Shown here piece after piece: positions 17,018-24,894 of a DNA stretch of 64,000 nucleotides. A program made the position numbers and the translations under genes. Positions within the stretch are counted from its first letter, which is position 1, and each line of letters opens with the position of its first letter. The notes beneath the pieces are model-generated. The model was not told where the DNA came from. It did not search any database and saw only the letters and a program-made list of their open reading frames with translations. The DNA is from Leptolyngbya sp. NIES-3755 (GTDB lineage Bacteria; Cyanobacteriota; Cyanobacteriia; Leptolyngbyales; Leptolyngbyaceae): the NCBI GenBank assembly GCA_001548435.1, contig AP017308.1:4163030-4227029 (forward strand), in the 5' to 3' direction.

Positions 17018-17152
17018 CTATCGTTGAATAAATTGCATTGATGCGATCGCGCCAATGAAAAAGATCGCCGGAACCGCCAAAGTATGCACAGCCAACCAGC
17101 GGACAGTAAAAATCGGATATGAAATCGGTTCGTTCGGAGTGTTGCTAGTCAT
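17018..17152 (-). CDS. psbF: Cytochrome b559 subunit beta (PsbF)
   Basis: 44 residues, read by eye: [19 protein letters not shown] then [20 protein letters not shown], ending QFIQR. The heme-ligating histidine is in [10 protein letters not shown]. It pairs with PsbE to bind the b559 heme in photosystem II. Twenty bases after psbE; TAG stop 11 bases before psbL. Confidence 0.97.
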   Translation of the reverse strand: MTSNTPNEPISYPIFTVRWLAVHTLAVPAIFFIGAIASMQFIQR

Positions 17153-17172
17153 TGTTTTTTAACCTCGTTAAA

Positions 17173-17433
17173 CTACTTGCCAATCTCGGAAGTAAACTTG
17201 TCCACCTGTTGTTTTGCTTCAGAACGATTGCTTACGATCGGCAACTGCTCTTGACGTGCAGTCGGATAGTATTCATTCGGGCGAGGCGTTCCGAATACGT
17301 CGTAAGCCAAACCAGTGCTGACAAACAACCATCCTGCAATGAACAACGCAGGAATCGTGATGCTGTGAATGATCCAGTAGCGGATGCTTGTAACAATGTC
17401 CCCAAACGGACGTTCACCTGTAGTACCTGCCAT
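17173..17433 (-). CDS. psbE: Cytochrome b559 subunit alpha (PsbE)
   Basis: 86 residues with the conserved [20 protein letters not shown] segment, His in IIHSITIP being the heme ligand, one membrane helix ([19 protein letters not shown]) and the lumenal tail [19 protein letters not shown]. Slightly longer than the usual 80-83 residues at the C-terminus. First psb gene of the operon, 111 bases after ycf48, whose product is needed to assemble this very part of photosystem II. Confidence 0.97.
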   Translation of the reverse strand: MAGTTGERPFGDIVTSIRYWIIHSITIPALFIAGWLFVSTGLAYDVFGTPRPNEYYPTARQEQLPIVSNRSEAKQQVDKFTSEIGK

Positions 17434-17544
17434 GTTTCGCTCTCTCTCCAGAAGTCAACAAACAAAAACCTTATCTGTATCATACGGGACGGGAGATACG
17501 CCTCACAAGTGAATCCTTGAAAATTGATCTCCCATCTCCCAAAA

Positions 17545-18537
17545 CTAAGCGGATTCGTACTTCAATAAAGTCCCGCGCTGACCCATGATGAACCCAGTCT
17601 TCGAGTCAAGAAAAACAATCTTGTAAAGGTTCGCTGGAATGTTCTCAACATCGCGATCTTTTTGCCAAGTCTTGCCTCCATCAAAACTTGCCAATAGATT
17701 GCCGCTACCGCCCACAATCCAAAGTTCTTCAGGAGTGCGGTATGCCAAATCTAACAGTCCCCAACTGGTCGAAAACTCAGGATTTTGAGGGTCTAACCAA
17801 TCTTCAGGACTGTTTGAAGCGGTGAACTGAATTTGTCCCCCTCTCGCCAACATCCAAAGATGTCCATCCGGTGCAAATCCCATGTTTTGCAGCTTGCGTG
17901 AACTGTTGCGGTTAAAGGGTTGCCAAACGTTTTGACCCGGTTCCCAAGTTGAGAAGAAGTTTCCGGTAGAAGAAACGGCAATGTACTTGCCATCAGAAGT
18001 CCGATCGATACTCCGCATGACCCCAAACGCCTCAGACACCAGCGCTTTCCAGTTTTTACCGCCATCGGTCGTTTTATAAATCGCGCCCACGTCGGTGGTC
18101 ATCTCAGCTTGATCATCCCCGATCGCAACAATCTTCTCCGGTGATCCAGGGAGCTTAGTGCTCAGAGGCAACCGCGCCCAAGACTTTCCACCATCGTCCG
18201 TGTGCAAGAGAATTGAAGGCTGACCTGCGATCCAACCATCATTCCCTGAGAAATTCACGGAAGTGAGACGATACTTCTGTTCACCCAGATCCAAAACTTT
18301 CTGCTGCCAAGACTTACCGCCATTGGTGGTTTCGAGTAGGGCAGAATTCGTTCCAACCATCCAGCCGTGTTTCTGATCCACAAAGCTGATGTCGAGCATA
18401 TTTTCCTCAACAGGTAGCTCCACCACCTGCCACGGATTATTTGCAACAGCGGGCAAAAACCCCTTACAGCCAGTCGCCAGGAAGACAACCGCTAACAAAA
18501 TCACAAACTGTTTCCAGGCTCTCAAAATCCGATACAT
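17545..18537 (-). CDS. ycf48: Photosystem II assembly factor Ycf48 (HCF136 homologue)
   Basis: 330 residues: a lipoprotein-type signal (FVILLAVVFLATGCKG, lipobox Cys near residue 24), then a seven-bladed beta-propeller of BNR/HCF136 repeats, visible as repeated blocks such as HTDDGGKSWARL, KTTDGGKNWKAL and SFDGGKTWQKD. Ycf48 binds pre-D1 and helps form the photosystem II reaction centre and hand over chlorophyll. It lies between rubredoxin (41 bases upstream) and psbE, the conserved cyanobacterial order, so co-transcription of assembly factors with cytochrome b559 is expected. Confidence 0.96.
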   Translation of the reverse strand: MYRILRAWKQFVILLAVVFLATGCKGFLPAVANNPWQVVELPVEENMLDISFVDQKHGWMVGTNSALLETTNGGKSWQQKVLDLGEQKYRLTSVNFSGNDGWIAGQPSILLHTDDGGKSWARLPLSTKLPGSPEKIVAIGDDQAEMTTDVGAIYKTTDGGKNWKALVSEAFGVMRSIDRTSDGKYIAVSSTGNFFSTWEPGQNVWQPFNRNSSRKLQNMGFAPDGHLWMLARGGQIQFTASNSPEDWLDPQNPEFSTSWGLLDLAYRTPEELWIVGGSGNLLASFDGGKTWQKDRDVENIPANLYKIVFLDSKTGFIMGQRGTLLKYESA

Positions 18538-18578
18538 CGCACTTGATCTCAGTAAATAAAGGGTTCAATTCCGTTGCA

Positions 18579-18956
18579 CTACTGCAAACCGTAAAGACTT
18601 AAGAAGAAAATAAATCCTAAAATCAGTCCGCCAAAAATCAGAAGGTTCTTTTGCCCTGGGGTCATGGTGTTTACCCCGAACCCATAACTCAGATTTTGCT
18701 TAAATCCAGAGGGGGCATTCAGCGGTCCGACATTCTGAAATCGCTTTTTCGGAGCGCTACACACTGGGCATTTCCAGGTCAGCGGCAAATCCTCAAACGC
18801 AACTCCAGCGGCAATACCATTGCGATCGTCGCCTTTAGTTGGCTCGTAGGTATACCCACAAGCCGCACATTCATGACGATCGAGATCTTTCGGATCAAGC
18901 GGCTTAATCTCAGTCTCCACCGCATTTTCTTGGGAATCAGCAGCTTCGGTACTCAT
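18579..18956 (-). CDS. rubA: Membrane-anchored rubredoxin (RubA)
   Basis: 125 residues. The rubredoxin domain (about 28-82) has both iron-binding pairs, HECAACGYTYEP and WKCPVCSAPKKRF. The C-terminal NLLIFGGLILGFIFFLSLYG is a membrane helix that anchors it to thylakoids. The N-terminal 25 residues are acidic and low-complexity. In cyanobacteria and plants RubA is needed for photosystem II assembly (and reported to affect photosystem I), fitting its place at the head of rubA-ycf48-psbEFLJ. The promoter must lie in the 291-base gap to ndhC. Confidence 0.95.
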   Translation of the reverse strand: MSTEAADSQENAVETEIKPLDPKDLDRHECAACGYTYEPTKGDDRNGIAAGVAFEDLPLTWKCPVCSAPKKRFQNVGPLNAPSGFKQNLSYGFGVNTMTPGQKNLLIFGGLILGFIFFLSLYGLQ

Positions 18957-19175
18957 GGCAAAATGTCAGGGAGTAACCCAAACCTTAAAGTGTTCGTTAA
19001 TTATTATGACATTATGAGATCCTTCTCAAACGTCGAATAATTTCATCGATCGACATATACTTTCTTCAGAACTGCCCCAAATCTCGATAGATTCTGCTCA
19101 ATGGCTTCGATTCAGAACCAATTGTAAGTAATCCTTGATTTGGTGGGTATTTCAGCGCACCATGATAAATTGCAA

Positions 19176-19196
19176 CACTCTATAATAGTGAGAGTG
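19176..19196. promoter_or_regulatory. Consensus -10 box inside a small inverted repeat, probable ndhC promoter
   Basis: TATAAT at 19181-19186 matches the sigma-70 -10 consensus, 61 bases before ndhC. It is embedded in an inverted repeat CACTCT (19176-19181) / AGAGTG (19191-19196), which could be a regulator half-site pair. No good -35 is seen at 17 bases upstream, suggesting activator dependence. The rest of the 18957-19247 gap shows nothing else I can name. Confidence 0.4.
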
Positions 19197-19247
19197 TAAA
19201 GCAACGTAACCAGTCCATTTTTGTAGAACGAGAGGCGGCGAATACCT

Positions 19248-19610
19248 GTGTATGTCCTAAGCGGCTATGAATATCTTTTAGGCTTCCTGCTGATTTGCAG
19301 TTTGGTTCCGGTTCTGGCACTCCTGGCTTCTAAGCTAGTTCGCCCTAGCCGTCGAGGACCTGAACGCCGTACCACGTATGAATCGGGGATGGAACCGATC
19401 GGGGGTGCATGGATTCAATTCAACATCCGTTACTATATGTTCGCGCTCGTGTTCGTGATCTTCGACGTAGAAACGGTGTTTCTGTACCCTTGGGCTGTCG
19501 CTTTCAACCGTCTCGGATTGTTGGCGTTTATTGAAGCCCTGATCTTTATTGCAATTTTAGTTGTCGGTCTGGTCTACGCTTGGCGCAAAGGAGCATTGGA
19601 ATGGTCATGA
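19248..19610 (+). CDS. ndhC: NAD(P)H-quinone oxidoreductase subunit 3 (NdhC)
   Basis: 120 residues with three membrane helices and the conserved [16 protein letters not shown] loop and [13 protein letters not shown] in helix 2. It is part of the membrane arm of the NDH-1 complex in cyclic electron flow and respiration. The start is GTG at 19248 (GTG TAT GTC CTA, equal to [13 protein letters not shown]); no ATG fits the conserved N-terminus, and AGAGGCGG lies 9 bases upstream. It overlaps ndhK. Confidence 0.96.
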   Translation: MYVLSGYEYLLGFLLICSLVPVLALLASKLVRPSRRGPERRTTYESGMEPIGGAWIQFNIRYYMFALVFVIFDVETVFLYPWAVAFNRLGLLAFIEALIFIAILVVGLVYAWRKGALEWS

Positions 19611-20329
19611 ATCCTGAAGCGACTGCTGTTAATGGCAGTGCGATTATCAATCCCATCGAGCGTCCAGGTGTGACGCAAGAATTATCCGAAAACGTCATTT
19701 TGACGACGGTTGACGATTTGTACAACTGGGCACGGCTTTCGAGCTTGTGGCCTCTTCTCTTTGGAACGGCTTGCTGCTTTATCGAATTTGCGGCTTTGAT
19801 CGGCTCCCGGTTCGACTTCGATCGCTTTGGACTCGTTCCTCGATCGTCTCCTCGTCAGGCTGATCTAATCATCACCGCAGGCACGATCACGATGAAAATG
19901 GCTCCGGCTTTGGTGCGTCTCTACGAGCAAATGCCCGAACCCAAATACGTGATCGCGATGGGTGCTTGCACGATCACAGGCGGAATGTTCAGCGTGGATT
20001 CTCCGACTGCGGTTCGTGGTGTGGACAAACTGATTCCGGTCGATATCTATTTGCCGGGTTGCCCTCCTCGCCCTGAAGCGATCGTGGATGCGATCATCAA
20101 GCTCCGCAAGAAGATCTCAAACGAATCGATTCAAGAACGCGGTCAACTGTTGCCAACCCACCGCTACTACAGCACGACCCACAATATGCAGCCTGCACCA
20201 TTGGTTCACGATGGTAAATATCTGCAAGCCGACACCCGAATCGCTCCGCCACGCGAATTGGCAGAAGCATTGGGTCTCGAAGTGCCAGCGGTTTTGGAAG
20301 CGGAAAAGGAGAATGTCGATCGTGGCTGA
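19601..20329 (+). CDS. ndhK: NAD(P)H-quinone oxidoreductase subunit K (NdhK)
   Basis: 242 residues, the connecting subunit carrying the N2 [4Fe-4S] cluster. The cysteines are visible in [14 protein letters not shown] (adjacent pair), [13 protein letters not shown] and [13 protein letters not shown]. Start ATG 19601 is preferred (GGAG at 19590-19593, 7 bases upstream) over ATG 19607, which would make an ATGA overlap with the ndhC stop. The middle gene of ndhC-ndhK-ndhJ; its end overlaps ndhJ. Confidence 0.96.
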   Translation: MVMNPEATAVNGSAIINPIERPGVTQELSENVILTTVDDLYNWARLSSLWPLLFGTACCFIEFAALIGSRFDFDRFGLVPRSSPRQADLIITAGTITMKMAPALVRLYEQMPEPKYVIAMGACTITGGMFSVDSPTAVRGVDKLIPVDIYLPGCPPRPEAIVDAIIKLRKKISNESIQERGQLLPTHRYYSTTHNMQPAPLVHDGKYLQADTRIAPPRELAEALGLEVPAVLEAEKENVDRG

Positions 20330-20837
20330 AGAAAAACAAGCGACTGAAACAACGATCGTAGAAGCGGGTAAAACCTCGAAGTGGCTGACTGAGAACGGTT
20401 TTGACCACGAATTCATGGGACCGGATGCCAGCGGAGTCGAGGTCATCAAAGTCGAACCTGAGTTGCTCATTCCCTTTTCGACTGCGCTCTATGCGAACGG
20501 CTTTAACTGCCTTCAGTGTCAGGGCGGCTACGATTTGGGTCCTGGTGATCAGTTAGTGAGTTTCTATCACCTGATCAAAGTGTCGGATAACGCCGATCGA
20601 CCGGATGAAGTTCGGTTGAAGGTGTATTTGCCGCGTGAAGATCCGAGAGTGCCCTCTGTGTTCTGGATCTGGAAAGGTGCAGACTGGCAAGAGCGAGAAA
20701 CGTTTGATATGTATGGGATCGTCTACGAAGGACACCCGAACTTAAAACGCTTGCTGATGCCGGAAGACTGGGTAGGCTATCCACTCCGCAAGGATTACAT
20801 CTCCCACGACTTCTACGAACTGCAAGACGCTTACTAA
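20322..20837 (+). CDS. ndhJ: NAD(P)H-quinone oxidoreductase subunit J (NdhJ)
   Basis: 171 residues of the 30-kDa subunit family: [36 protein letters not shown], and the signature [24 protein letters not shown] near the end. I chose GTG 20322 (VAEEKQ) because AAGGAG at 20306-20311 is 10 bases away and the MAEE-type start is usual for NdhJ. ATG 20313 (three codons earlier) sits almost on the SD. It overlaps the ndhK stop by 8 bases. A strong terminator follows. Confidence 0.95.
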   Translation: MAEEKQATETTIVEAGKTSKWLTENGFDHEFMGPDASGVEVIKVEPELLIPFSTALYANGFNCLQCQGGYDLGPGDQLVSFYHLIKVSDNADRPDEVRLKVYLPREDPRVPSVFWIWKGADWQERETFDMYGIVYEGHPNLKRLLMPEDWVGYPLRKDYISHDFYELQDAY

Positions 20838-20844
20838 ATTGAAA

Positions 20845-20880
20845 AATGCTTCTCTGGTTTCCGGGGAAGCATTTTTTATT
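20845..20880 (+). terminator. Rho-independent terminator of ndhCKJ
   Basis: Stem AATGCTTC (20845-20852) with GAAGCATT (20866-20873), followed by TTTTTATT. It ends the ndhC-ndhK-ndhJ transcript before the hydrolase gene at 20909. Confidence 0.9.
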
Positions 20881-20908
20881 GGGGCGATCAGGATGCTGGT
20901 GAAACGAT

Positions 20909-21790
20909 ATGAATAGAAGAGACTTTCTCTCTTTGCTTGGCACAATGCCCATACGAACTGATTTAGATTTCAAGGAAATCGAGGAGGTAGATTGTGGGAC
21001 ATTTGTTCGTAGAAAGGTTAGCTATTCAGCGGAAGCAGAAGAAACCATTTCAGCATTTCTGTGCATTCCAAAAGTGGCTCGATTTCCGCTTCCTGCAATC
21101 TATTGCTTTCATCAACACGCAAATAACTGGTTGCTTGGTAAAAGCGAAGTGGTTGGATTAACTGATTCTCCCGATCAAGCCTATGCGAAAGAACTGGCAG
21201 AGCAGGGATATGTCACTCTCGCACCTGATGCAATTTGTTTTGAGGAAAGAGCAGATGCAGCAGATCCAGTTCTCTTTCACGCCCATCAACTTCATAATCG
21301 GCTGATGAGAGGGCAAACCTTGCTTGGAAAAGTTTTATTTGATATCAGTGCTGGTATTGATTTGCTTCAAAGCCTTCGAGAAGTAGACTCAACCCGAATT
21401 GGTTTCATTGGGCACTCGTATGGCGGTAGGACAGCGCTATTTGCACCAGTATTCGATAAACGAATCAAAGTATCAGTTAGCAACTGTGGCTCCACAACAT
21501 TTAAGACGATGTTGGCGCAGAGTATCAAAATTCAGTTTGATTATGTGATTCCCAATTTTCTTGCTCACGGTGATATCGAAGATGTTGTACGTTTGGTAGA
21601 ACCATGCAATCTTCTGATTCTTGGCGGTGATAATGATAGATTTAGTCAAAACATTGAGAATATTTTTGAGTATGCGAAATCAGCATTTGTAAATGGGACA
21701 CTGGAACGGCAAATTTATTCTTGTAGGCATGAATTTTCTGAAAAGATGCGTCTAAGAGCATATCAATTCTTAGAACGTCACCTGAATTAA
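20909..21790 (+). CDS. Dienelactone hydrolase/acetyl-xylan-esterase-like alpha/beta hydrolase
   Basis: 293 residues. The nucleophile elbow IGFIGHSYGGRTALF gives Ser near residue 172; the acid is likely in LILGGDNDRFSQN, and the histidine in YSCRHEFSEKMR. The N-terminal half holds a beta sheet with IYCFHQHANNWLLGKSE. The substrate is probably an ester; the family is broad. The N-terminus MNRRDFLSLLG looks like a Tat motif but is not followed by a hydrophobic core, so I treat the protein as cytoplasmic. Codon use is more A/T-rich than in ndhCKJ upstream, hinting at accessory status. Confidence 0.82.
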   Translation: MNRRDFLSLLGTMPIRTDLDFKEIEEVDCGTFVRRKVSYSAEAEETISAFLCIPKVARFPLPAIYCFHQHANNWLLGKSEVVGLTDSPDQAYAKELAEQGYVTLAPDAICFEERADAADPVLFHAHQLHNRLMRGQTLLGKVLFDISAGIDLLQSLREVDSTRIGFIGHSYGGRTALFAPVFDKRIKVSVSNCGSTTFKTMLAQSIKIQFDYVIPNFLAHGDIEDVVRLVEPCNLLILGGDNDRFSQNIENIFEYAKSAFVNGTLERQIYSCRHEFSEKMRLRAYQFLERHLN

Positions 21791-21943
21791 GCTAAGAATT
21801 AAATTTTTACGATAGCTGAGCGACTTGAACGAGCGATCGCTAAATTCATCAGCCAAATTAACAATCAATGCGATGGCTGAGCATCAAGCAGGGAGAGCTT
21901 AGGAATGCTGCGCTGATTGGAGAATGGTTCTTTGGGTTTGGGG

Positions 21944-22156
21944 CTATTTTGTCGATCGAGAAAGTCGCTGATAGTGAAGATGTATCACCTGATTTGCACT
22001 CAAAGTCTCTACTGCATAGGTCTTTCCTTGAAGATCAACAAACTCGACTTCAAAGTTCTCAAAATCATAAACCTCAACAATTGTCCCAACTTGTCCTTTG
22101 CAAAGCTGTTGTTCCGGTAGATCTTCAGTAAGTGCAACAATATCTAAAAGTTTCAT
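21944..22156 (-). CDS. DUF4926 domain protein
   Basis: 70 residues: MKLLDIVALTEDLPEQQLCK, then GQVGTIVEVYDFENFEVEFVD. This is the small SH3-like DUF4926 fold common in cyanobacteria and often beside toxin-antitoxin or other small accessory genes. Function unknown. ATG at 22156. The C-terminal ten residues beyond the usual end are basic. It is divergent from the 91-residue gene at 22224; a gene relic lies in the gap. Confidence 0.85.
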   Translation of the reverse strand: MKLLDIVALTEDLPEQQLCKGQVGTIVEVYDFENFEVEFVDLQGKTYAVETLSANQVIHLHYQRLSRSTK

Positions 22157-22165
22157 ATTTTTGAT

Positions 22166-22207
22166 TATGATCGCGGATAGCCCGTCTCTTTCAAGAATTT
22201 TCGCAAA
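22166..22207 (-). pseudogene. Relic of the 3' end of a second copy of the secreted protein gene at 22504-23316
   Basis: On the minus strand this stretch reads NLRKFLKETGYPRS and a stop. The last residues of the neighbouring secreted protein are LRKFLKETGYEQ. Over the ten shared codons (22178-22207 versus 22514-22543) every nucleotide difference is synonymous (CTA/TTG, CGG/CGA, GAA/GAG, TAC/TAT). It therefore looks like the tail of a once functional paralogue in the same orientation, the rest having been replaced by the gene at 22224. Confidence 0.7.
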
Positions 22208-22223
22208 TTAAGGAGTTTGGCTT

Positions 22224-22499
22224 ATGTCAGTGCGCCAACGACGCTACAGCAAAGAGGAAATGGCTCGACGTGGGCAAGAACTCTACGAATCTGGAATCCG
22301 GCAGCAAGTTGAGGAAGGAAATAAAGGAAAAATTGTTGCGATCGATATCGAAACCGGAGAGTTTGAACTTGCCGACGACACTATGCAAGCAACCCAACAA
22401 CTCTACGATCGCCTACCGAATGCTCAACCTTGGGGCATTCGGATCGGTCATCGCGCAGTTCATCGGTTTGGTATGCGAGGAGTAGGAAAATTTATTTGA
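22224..22499 (+). CDS. Small conserved cyanobacterial accessory protein (unknown function)
   Basis: 91 residues: MSVRQRRYSKEEMARRGQEL, GNKGKIVAIDIETGEFELAD, RIGHRAVHRFGMRG. I recognise this pattern as a widespread cyanobacterial small protein often beside a clan AA aspartic protease or other TA-like partners, but no function is known. AAGGAG (22209-22214) lies 9 bases before the ATG. It is inserted between a paralogue relic and the parent secreted gene, suggesting arrival by recombination. The neighbouring DUF4926 gene is divergent. Confidence 0.8.
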   Translation: MSVRQRRYSKEEMARRGQELYESGIRQQVEEGNKGKIVAIDIETGEFELADDTMQATQQLYDRLPNAQPWGIRIGHRAVHRFGMRGVGKFI

Positions 22500-22503
22500 T
22501 GCA

Positions 22504-23316
22504 CTATTGTTCGTAGCCCGTTTCTTTCAAGAATTTCCGTAGACTGCCGAAGAACTCTTCTCGATCGCTCTCCTGATAAACCTCTCGCAACCGATTCCAG
22601 CCGTCTTCTTGCTGACCGAGCAGATATTTATCCGCCAGATACGCCGCCAGAACGCCTTTCACTTCAGCGCCTTCTTCGGTTCGGATCTTCTGATAAAGCT
22701 GCCAAAGTCGATACGCATCGCTGTAGATCTCTTTGGGATACTGGCGAGTGATATCGCTCATTTCACCTGCTTGAAATCGCCAAATCTGAATCGGAAACGC
22801 CGAAGCCGCGTAACTGGTAAAAGCGTATGCAAATCGATCGTCTGCGCTGTAAAACTCTAGCTTGCCATCTCGATCGAGATCCCGCAGTTGATAGCCCAAA
22901 TTACCCCATTTCATGTGCGTCTCACTGTATCGCTGTCGATCGGCATCGTATTGATAAATCAGCGAATATCGACAGCAATGCGCTCCACCCGTGAACATAT
23001 CTGCAATCACTTCAGGATCTTTGTCACTGTTCAAATCGCGAACAACAAAACCACGATCGTCCTGAAACTCGATCAAAGGTCGATCGTATTCATTCATTGT
23101 AGGGGCTTGATCAAAGACCAATTTCCCGTCTCTTAGAATTTGTAATCGCACATTCTTTGTTTGGGGAATGCCATCGATCGGAACCTTTTCATACGATAGT
23201 TCAGCTTTGACATTCCCTTGCTGTTCTGTTCTTTTGATTTGTTCGGCTTGAACAGGTAAAGCCGCAAGTCCTAATACTCCCAAACCCACTAGAACGATTG
23301 CTCGAATGCTCATCAT
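22504..23316 (-). CDS. Secreted protein with FG-GAP/VCBS-like calcium repeats
   Basis: 270 residues. Signal peptide at 1-24 (AIVLVGLGVLGLAALPVQA). The mature protein has two EF-like/FG-GAP motifs, DLNSDKDPEVIADMF and DLDRDGKLEFYSADDRF, spaced about 50 residues apart, an unusual FTGGAHCCRYSLIY with adjacent cysteines, and a C-terminal helical region. The motifs suggest Ca2+ binding and a beta-propeller fragment; the function is unknown. It lies head to tail behind DUF1361 and its 3' end is duplicated at 22166-22207. Confidence 0.8.
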   Translation of the reverse strand: MMSIRAIVLVGLGVLGLAALPVQAEQIKRTEQQGNVKAELSYEKVPIDGIPQTKNVRLQILRDGKLVFDQAPTMNEYDRPLIEFQDDRGFVVRDLNSDKDPEVIADMFTGGAHCCRYSLIYQYDADRQRYSETHMKWGNLGYQLRDLDRDGKLEFYSADDRFAYAFTSYAASAFPIQIWRFQAGEMSDITRQYPKEIYSDAYRLWQLYQKIRTEEGAEVKGVLAAYLADKYLLGQQEDGWNRLREVYQESDREEFFGSLRKFLKETGYEQ

Positions 23317-23349
23317 CGTAGTAAATCCATCACTGGATCTAACTACAGA

Positions 23350-24054
23350 TTAGGAATTTGGAATTACGAAATCCTGTCTGCTTTTCGGGCGAAATTTCCA
23401 GTAGTTGGAAAGCGCGAAATGAACAGGTTTTAAGAGCGCATAAAGGACGGTGAGAATGAGGAACGTGATCGCGATCGTTAAAAGCGAGTCTTTAGTAAAT
23501 AACCCCTCAAACGTGCTGTCGATGACATCATTCCAATGCGTTAAAAGATTCCAACTGTTAAAACGTAGAAAACGACCGAGATAAATCCCGATCGCGCTCA
23601 ATCCATGCAATGTTAATTCAGTGGCAAGAACGTATCGTTTCAATCCTTGCTGCTTCAAGTAATGTCCTACATTCATCAGTGACATGACATACGCTTCAAA
23701 TCCAGCAGCAAGAAATAGGAAAAACAGTGGAACATACACGAGCGCGACTGTCCAAGCCGATGCCCCGTCTCGAACCCAGCGCACGAAATGAATGATATCC
23801 GTGAGAATGTAGGGCGCATTGGGCAGGAACGCGACGAAGGTTGCCACACCCATCCACCAGAGTGGAGAACGATGACGATGTTCGATCGCGTTTAAAGTGA
23901 CAGTCGAATTTCCGAATTGCAGACGGCGGAACAGGAACACGCTCAGGATTAGAGGAACGATCGCTAAAAATAAATTCCAGCCCATCCAATCGGCATTGTG
24001 ATACAGAGTGCGAAGTGCCTCAGCAATTAGTGACTTAAGCGAAATATCCACCAT
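23350..24054 (-). CDS. DUF1361 family multi-pass membrane protein
   Basis: 234 residues with six or more hydrophobic helices; the first is WNLFLAIVPLILSVFLF. The conserved PLWWMGVATFVAFLPNAPYI followed by LTDIIHF is the DUF1361 signature. Function unknown. The gene is probably co-transcribed with the secreted protein gene 33 bases downstream. Confidence 0.88.
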   Translation of the reverse strand: MVDISLKSLIAEALRTLYHNADWMGWNLFLAIVPLILSVFLFRRLQFGNSTVTLNAIEHRHRSPLWWMGVATFVAFLPNAPYILTDIIHFVRWVRDGASAWTVALVYVPLFFLFLAAGFEAYVMSLMNVGHYLKQQGLKRYVLATELTLHGLSAIGIYLGRFLRFNSWNLLTHWNDVIDSTFEGLFTKDSLLTIAITFLILTVLYALLKPVHFALSNYWKFRPKSRQDFVIPNS

Positions 24055-24118
24055 CTTTGATTCCTCATGCTTTTTGCAAATCTAATCGCTTCGTTTGTCT
24101 TCTGTATGACATTGCCGC

Positions 24119-24151
24119 AAAAAAATAACCCCAGAAAGAGATTCTCTGGGG
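24119..24151 (-). terminator. Rho-independent terminator of petG
   Basis: Reading the minus strand, CCCCAGA (24151-24145) pairs with TCTGGGG (24135-24129), followed by TTATTTTTTT. It lies 20 bases after the petG stop. Confidence 0.88.
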
Positions 24152-24171
24152 CAACTTGTCGGTTGAGAAAC

Positions 24172-24285
24172 TTAGAGGTTCAGTTGGTTTCCGCGACGGT
24201 ATTGAGTGTAAGCGGCAACAAACAGACCTGCTAAAGTAACGGGCACAAGACCCAAGACAATGCCTAGCAAAATGGGTTCGACCAT
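24172..24285 (-). CDS. petG: Cytochrome b6f complex subunit 5 (PetG)
   Basis: 37 residues, read by eye: [20 protein letters not shown] then [17 protein letters not shown]. Single membrane helix, essential for assembly of the cytochrome b6f complex. The sequence is the canonical PetG. GAGG (CGAGGAGATT) lies just upstream of the ATG. It is divergent from the CytM-like gene; petG-cytM adjacency is common in cyanobacteria. Confidence 0.97.
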   Translation of the reverse strand: MVEPILLGIVLGLVPVTLAGLFVAAYTQYRRGNQLNL

Positions 24286-24519
24286 GATTGAATCTCCTCG
24301 GTTTGTAAGATTTTGAAACTTAAATCATGAAGGTATCGTTATCTAATATCTTAGCCGTTCTTGTCGCTTCCCAACCCAGCAAGACGGTCAAGACGTTGAA
24401 ATACAAGAACTTCTTAGGCAAAATTGCAGAATTTACTTCGGCAGGAGTTCCCGAAATTTGTTAAAGTCTGTTTAGTATATGAATGAACAAATTTTACAGC
24501 CCTTTCATAGAATCCTCTT

Positions 24520-24894
24520 TTGAACCAGCAGCTTGTTAAATCTGAAGGGTCGCTCCAAAAATTACTCACGATCGCGCTAGTCGTCTGTTTTGCGATCGTG
24601 CTGTCAATTCTTGGCGCTAATCAATTCCATCGCGCTGATCCCTATGTGCAAGAAGTTTTGTCGCTTCAAGGGGATTCGGTGCAAGGTCATGCAATTTTTC
24701 AGATTAACTGTGCAGGTTGTCATGGAATCATGGCAGACGGCAAGGTAGGACCTAGTTTGAGAAATGTTTCGAGTCGAAAATCTCGCGTTCGACTGATCGA
24801 GCAGGTGATCAGCGGACAAACGCCTCCGATGCCAAAATTTCAGCCCAGTCCGCAAGAGATGGCAGATTTGCTGGAATATTTAGAGAGTCTGTAA
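24520..24894 (+). CDS. cytM: Membrane-anchored c-type cytochrome, CytM-like
   Basis: 124 residues: an uncleaved N-terminal membrane helix (LLTIALVVCFAIVLSILGANQF) and one heme domain with CAGCH and, towards the end, TPPMPKF providing the axial Met. The size and layout match CytM, a cyanobacterial cytochrome reported to restrain respiratory or photosynthetic electron flow. The only start that keeps the N-terminus is TTG at 24520; the upstream ATG at 24479 is out of frame and hits a stop at 24521-24523. Neighbouring petG supports the call. Symbol moderately sure. Confidence 0.85.
   Translation: MNQQLVKSEGSLQKLLTIALVVCFAIVLSILGANQFHRADPYVQEVLSLQGDSVQGHAIFQINCAGCHGIMADGKVGPSLRNVSSRKSRVRLIEQVISGQTPPMPKFQPSPQEMADLLEYLESL

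Noticed and set aside
20909-20944. Tat signal in the dienelactone-hydrolase-like protein (MNRRDFLSLLG)
   Set aside because: The twin Arg is followed by polar sequence without a hydrophobic core, so no signal peptide is supported.
24327-24464. 45-codon plus-strand ORF (MKVSLSNILAVLVASQPSKT) between petG and cytM
   Set aside because: No ribosome binding site and no family recognised; more likely chance in the divergent promoter region.
24327-24519. A functional ncRNA between petG and cytM
   Set aside because: No stable inverted repeats or terminator; nothing beyond promoter-like A/T content.
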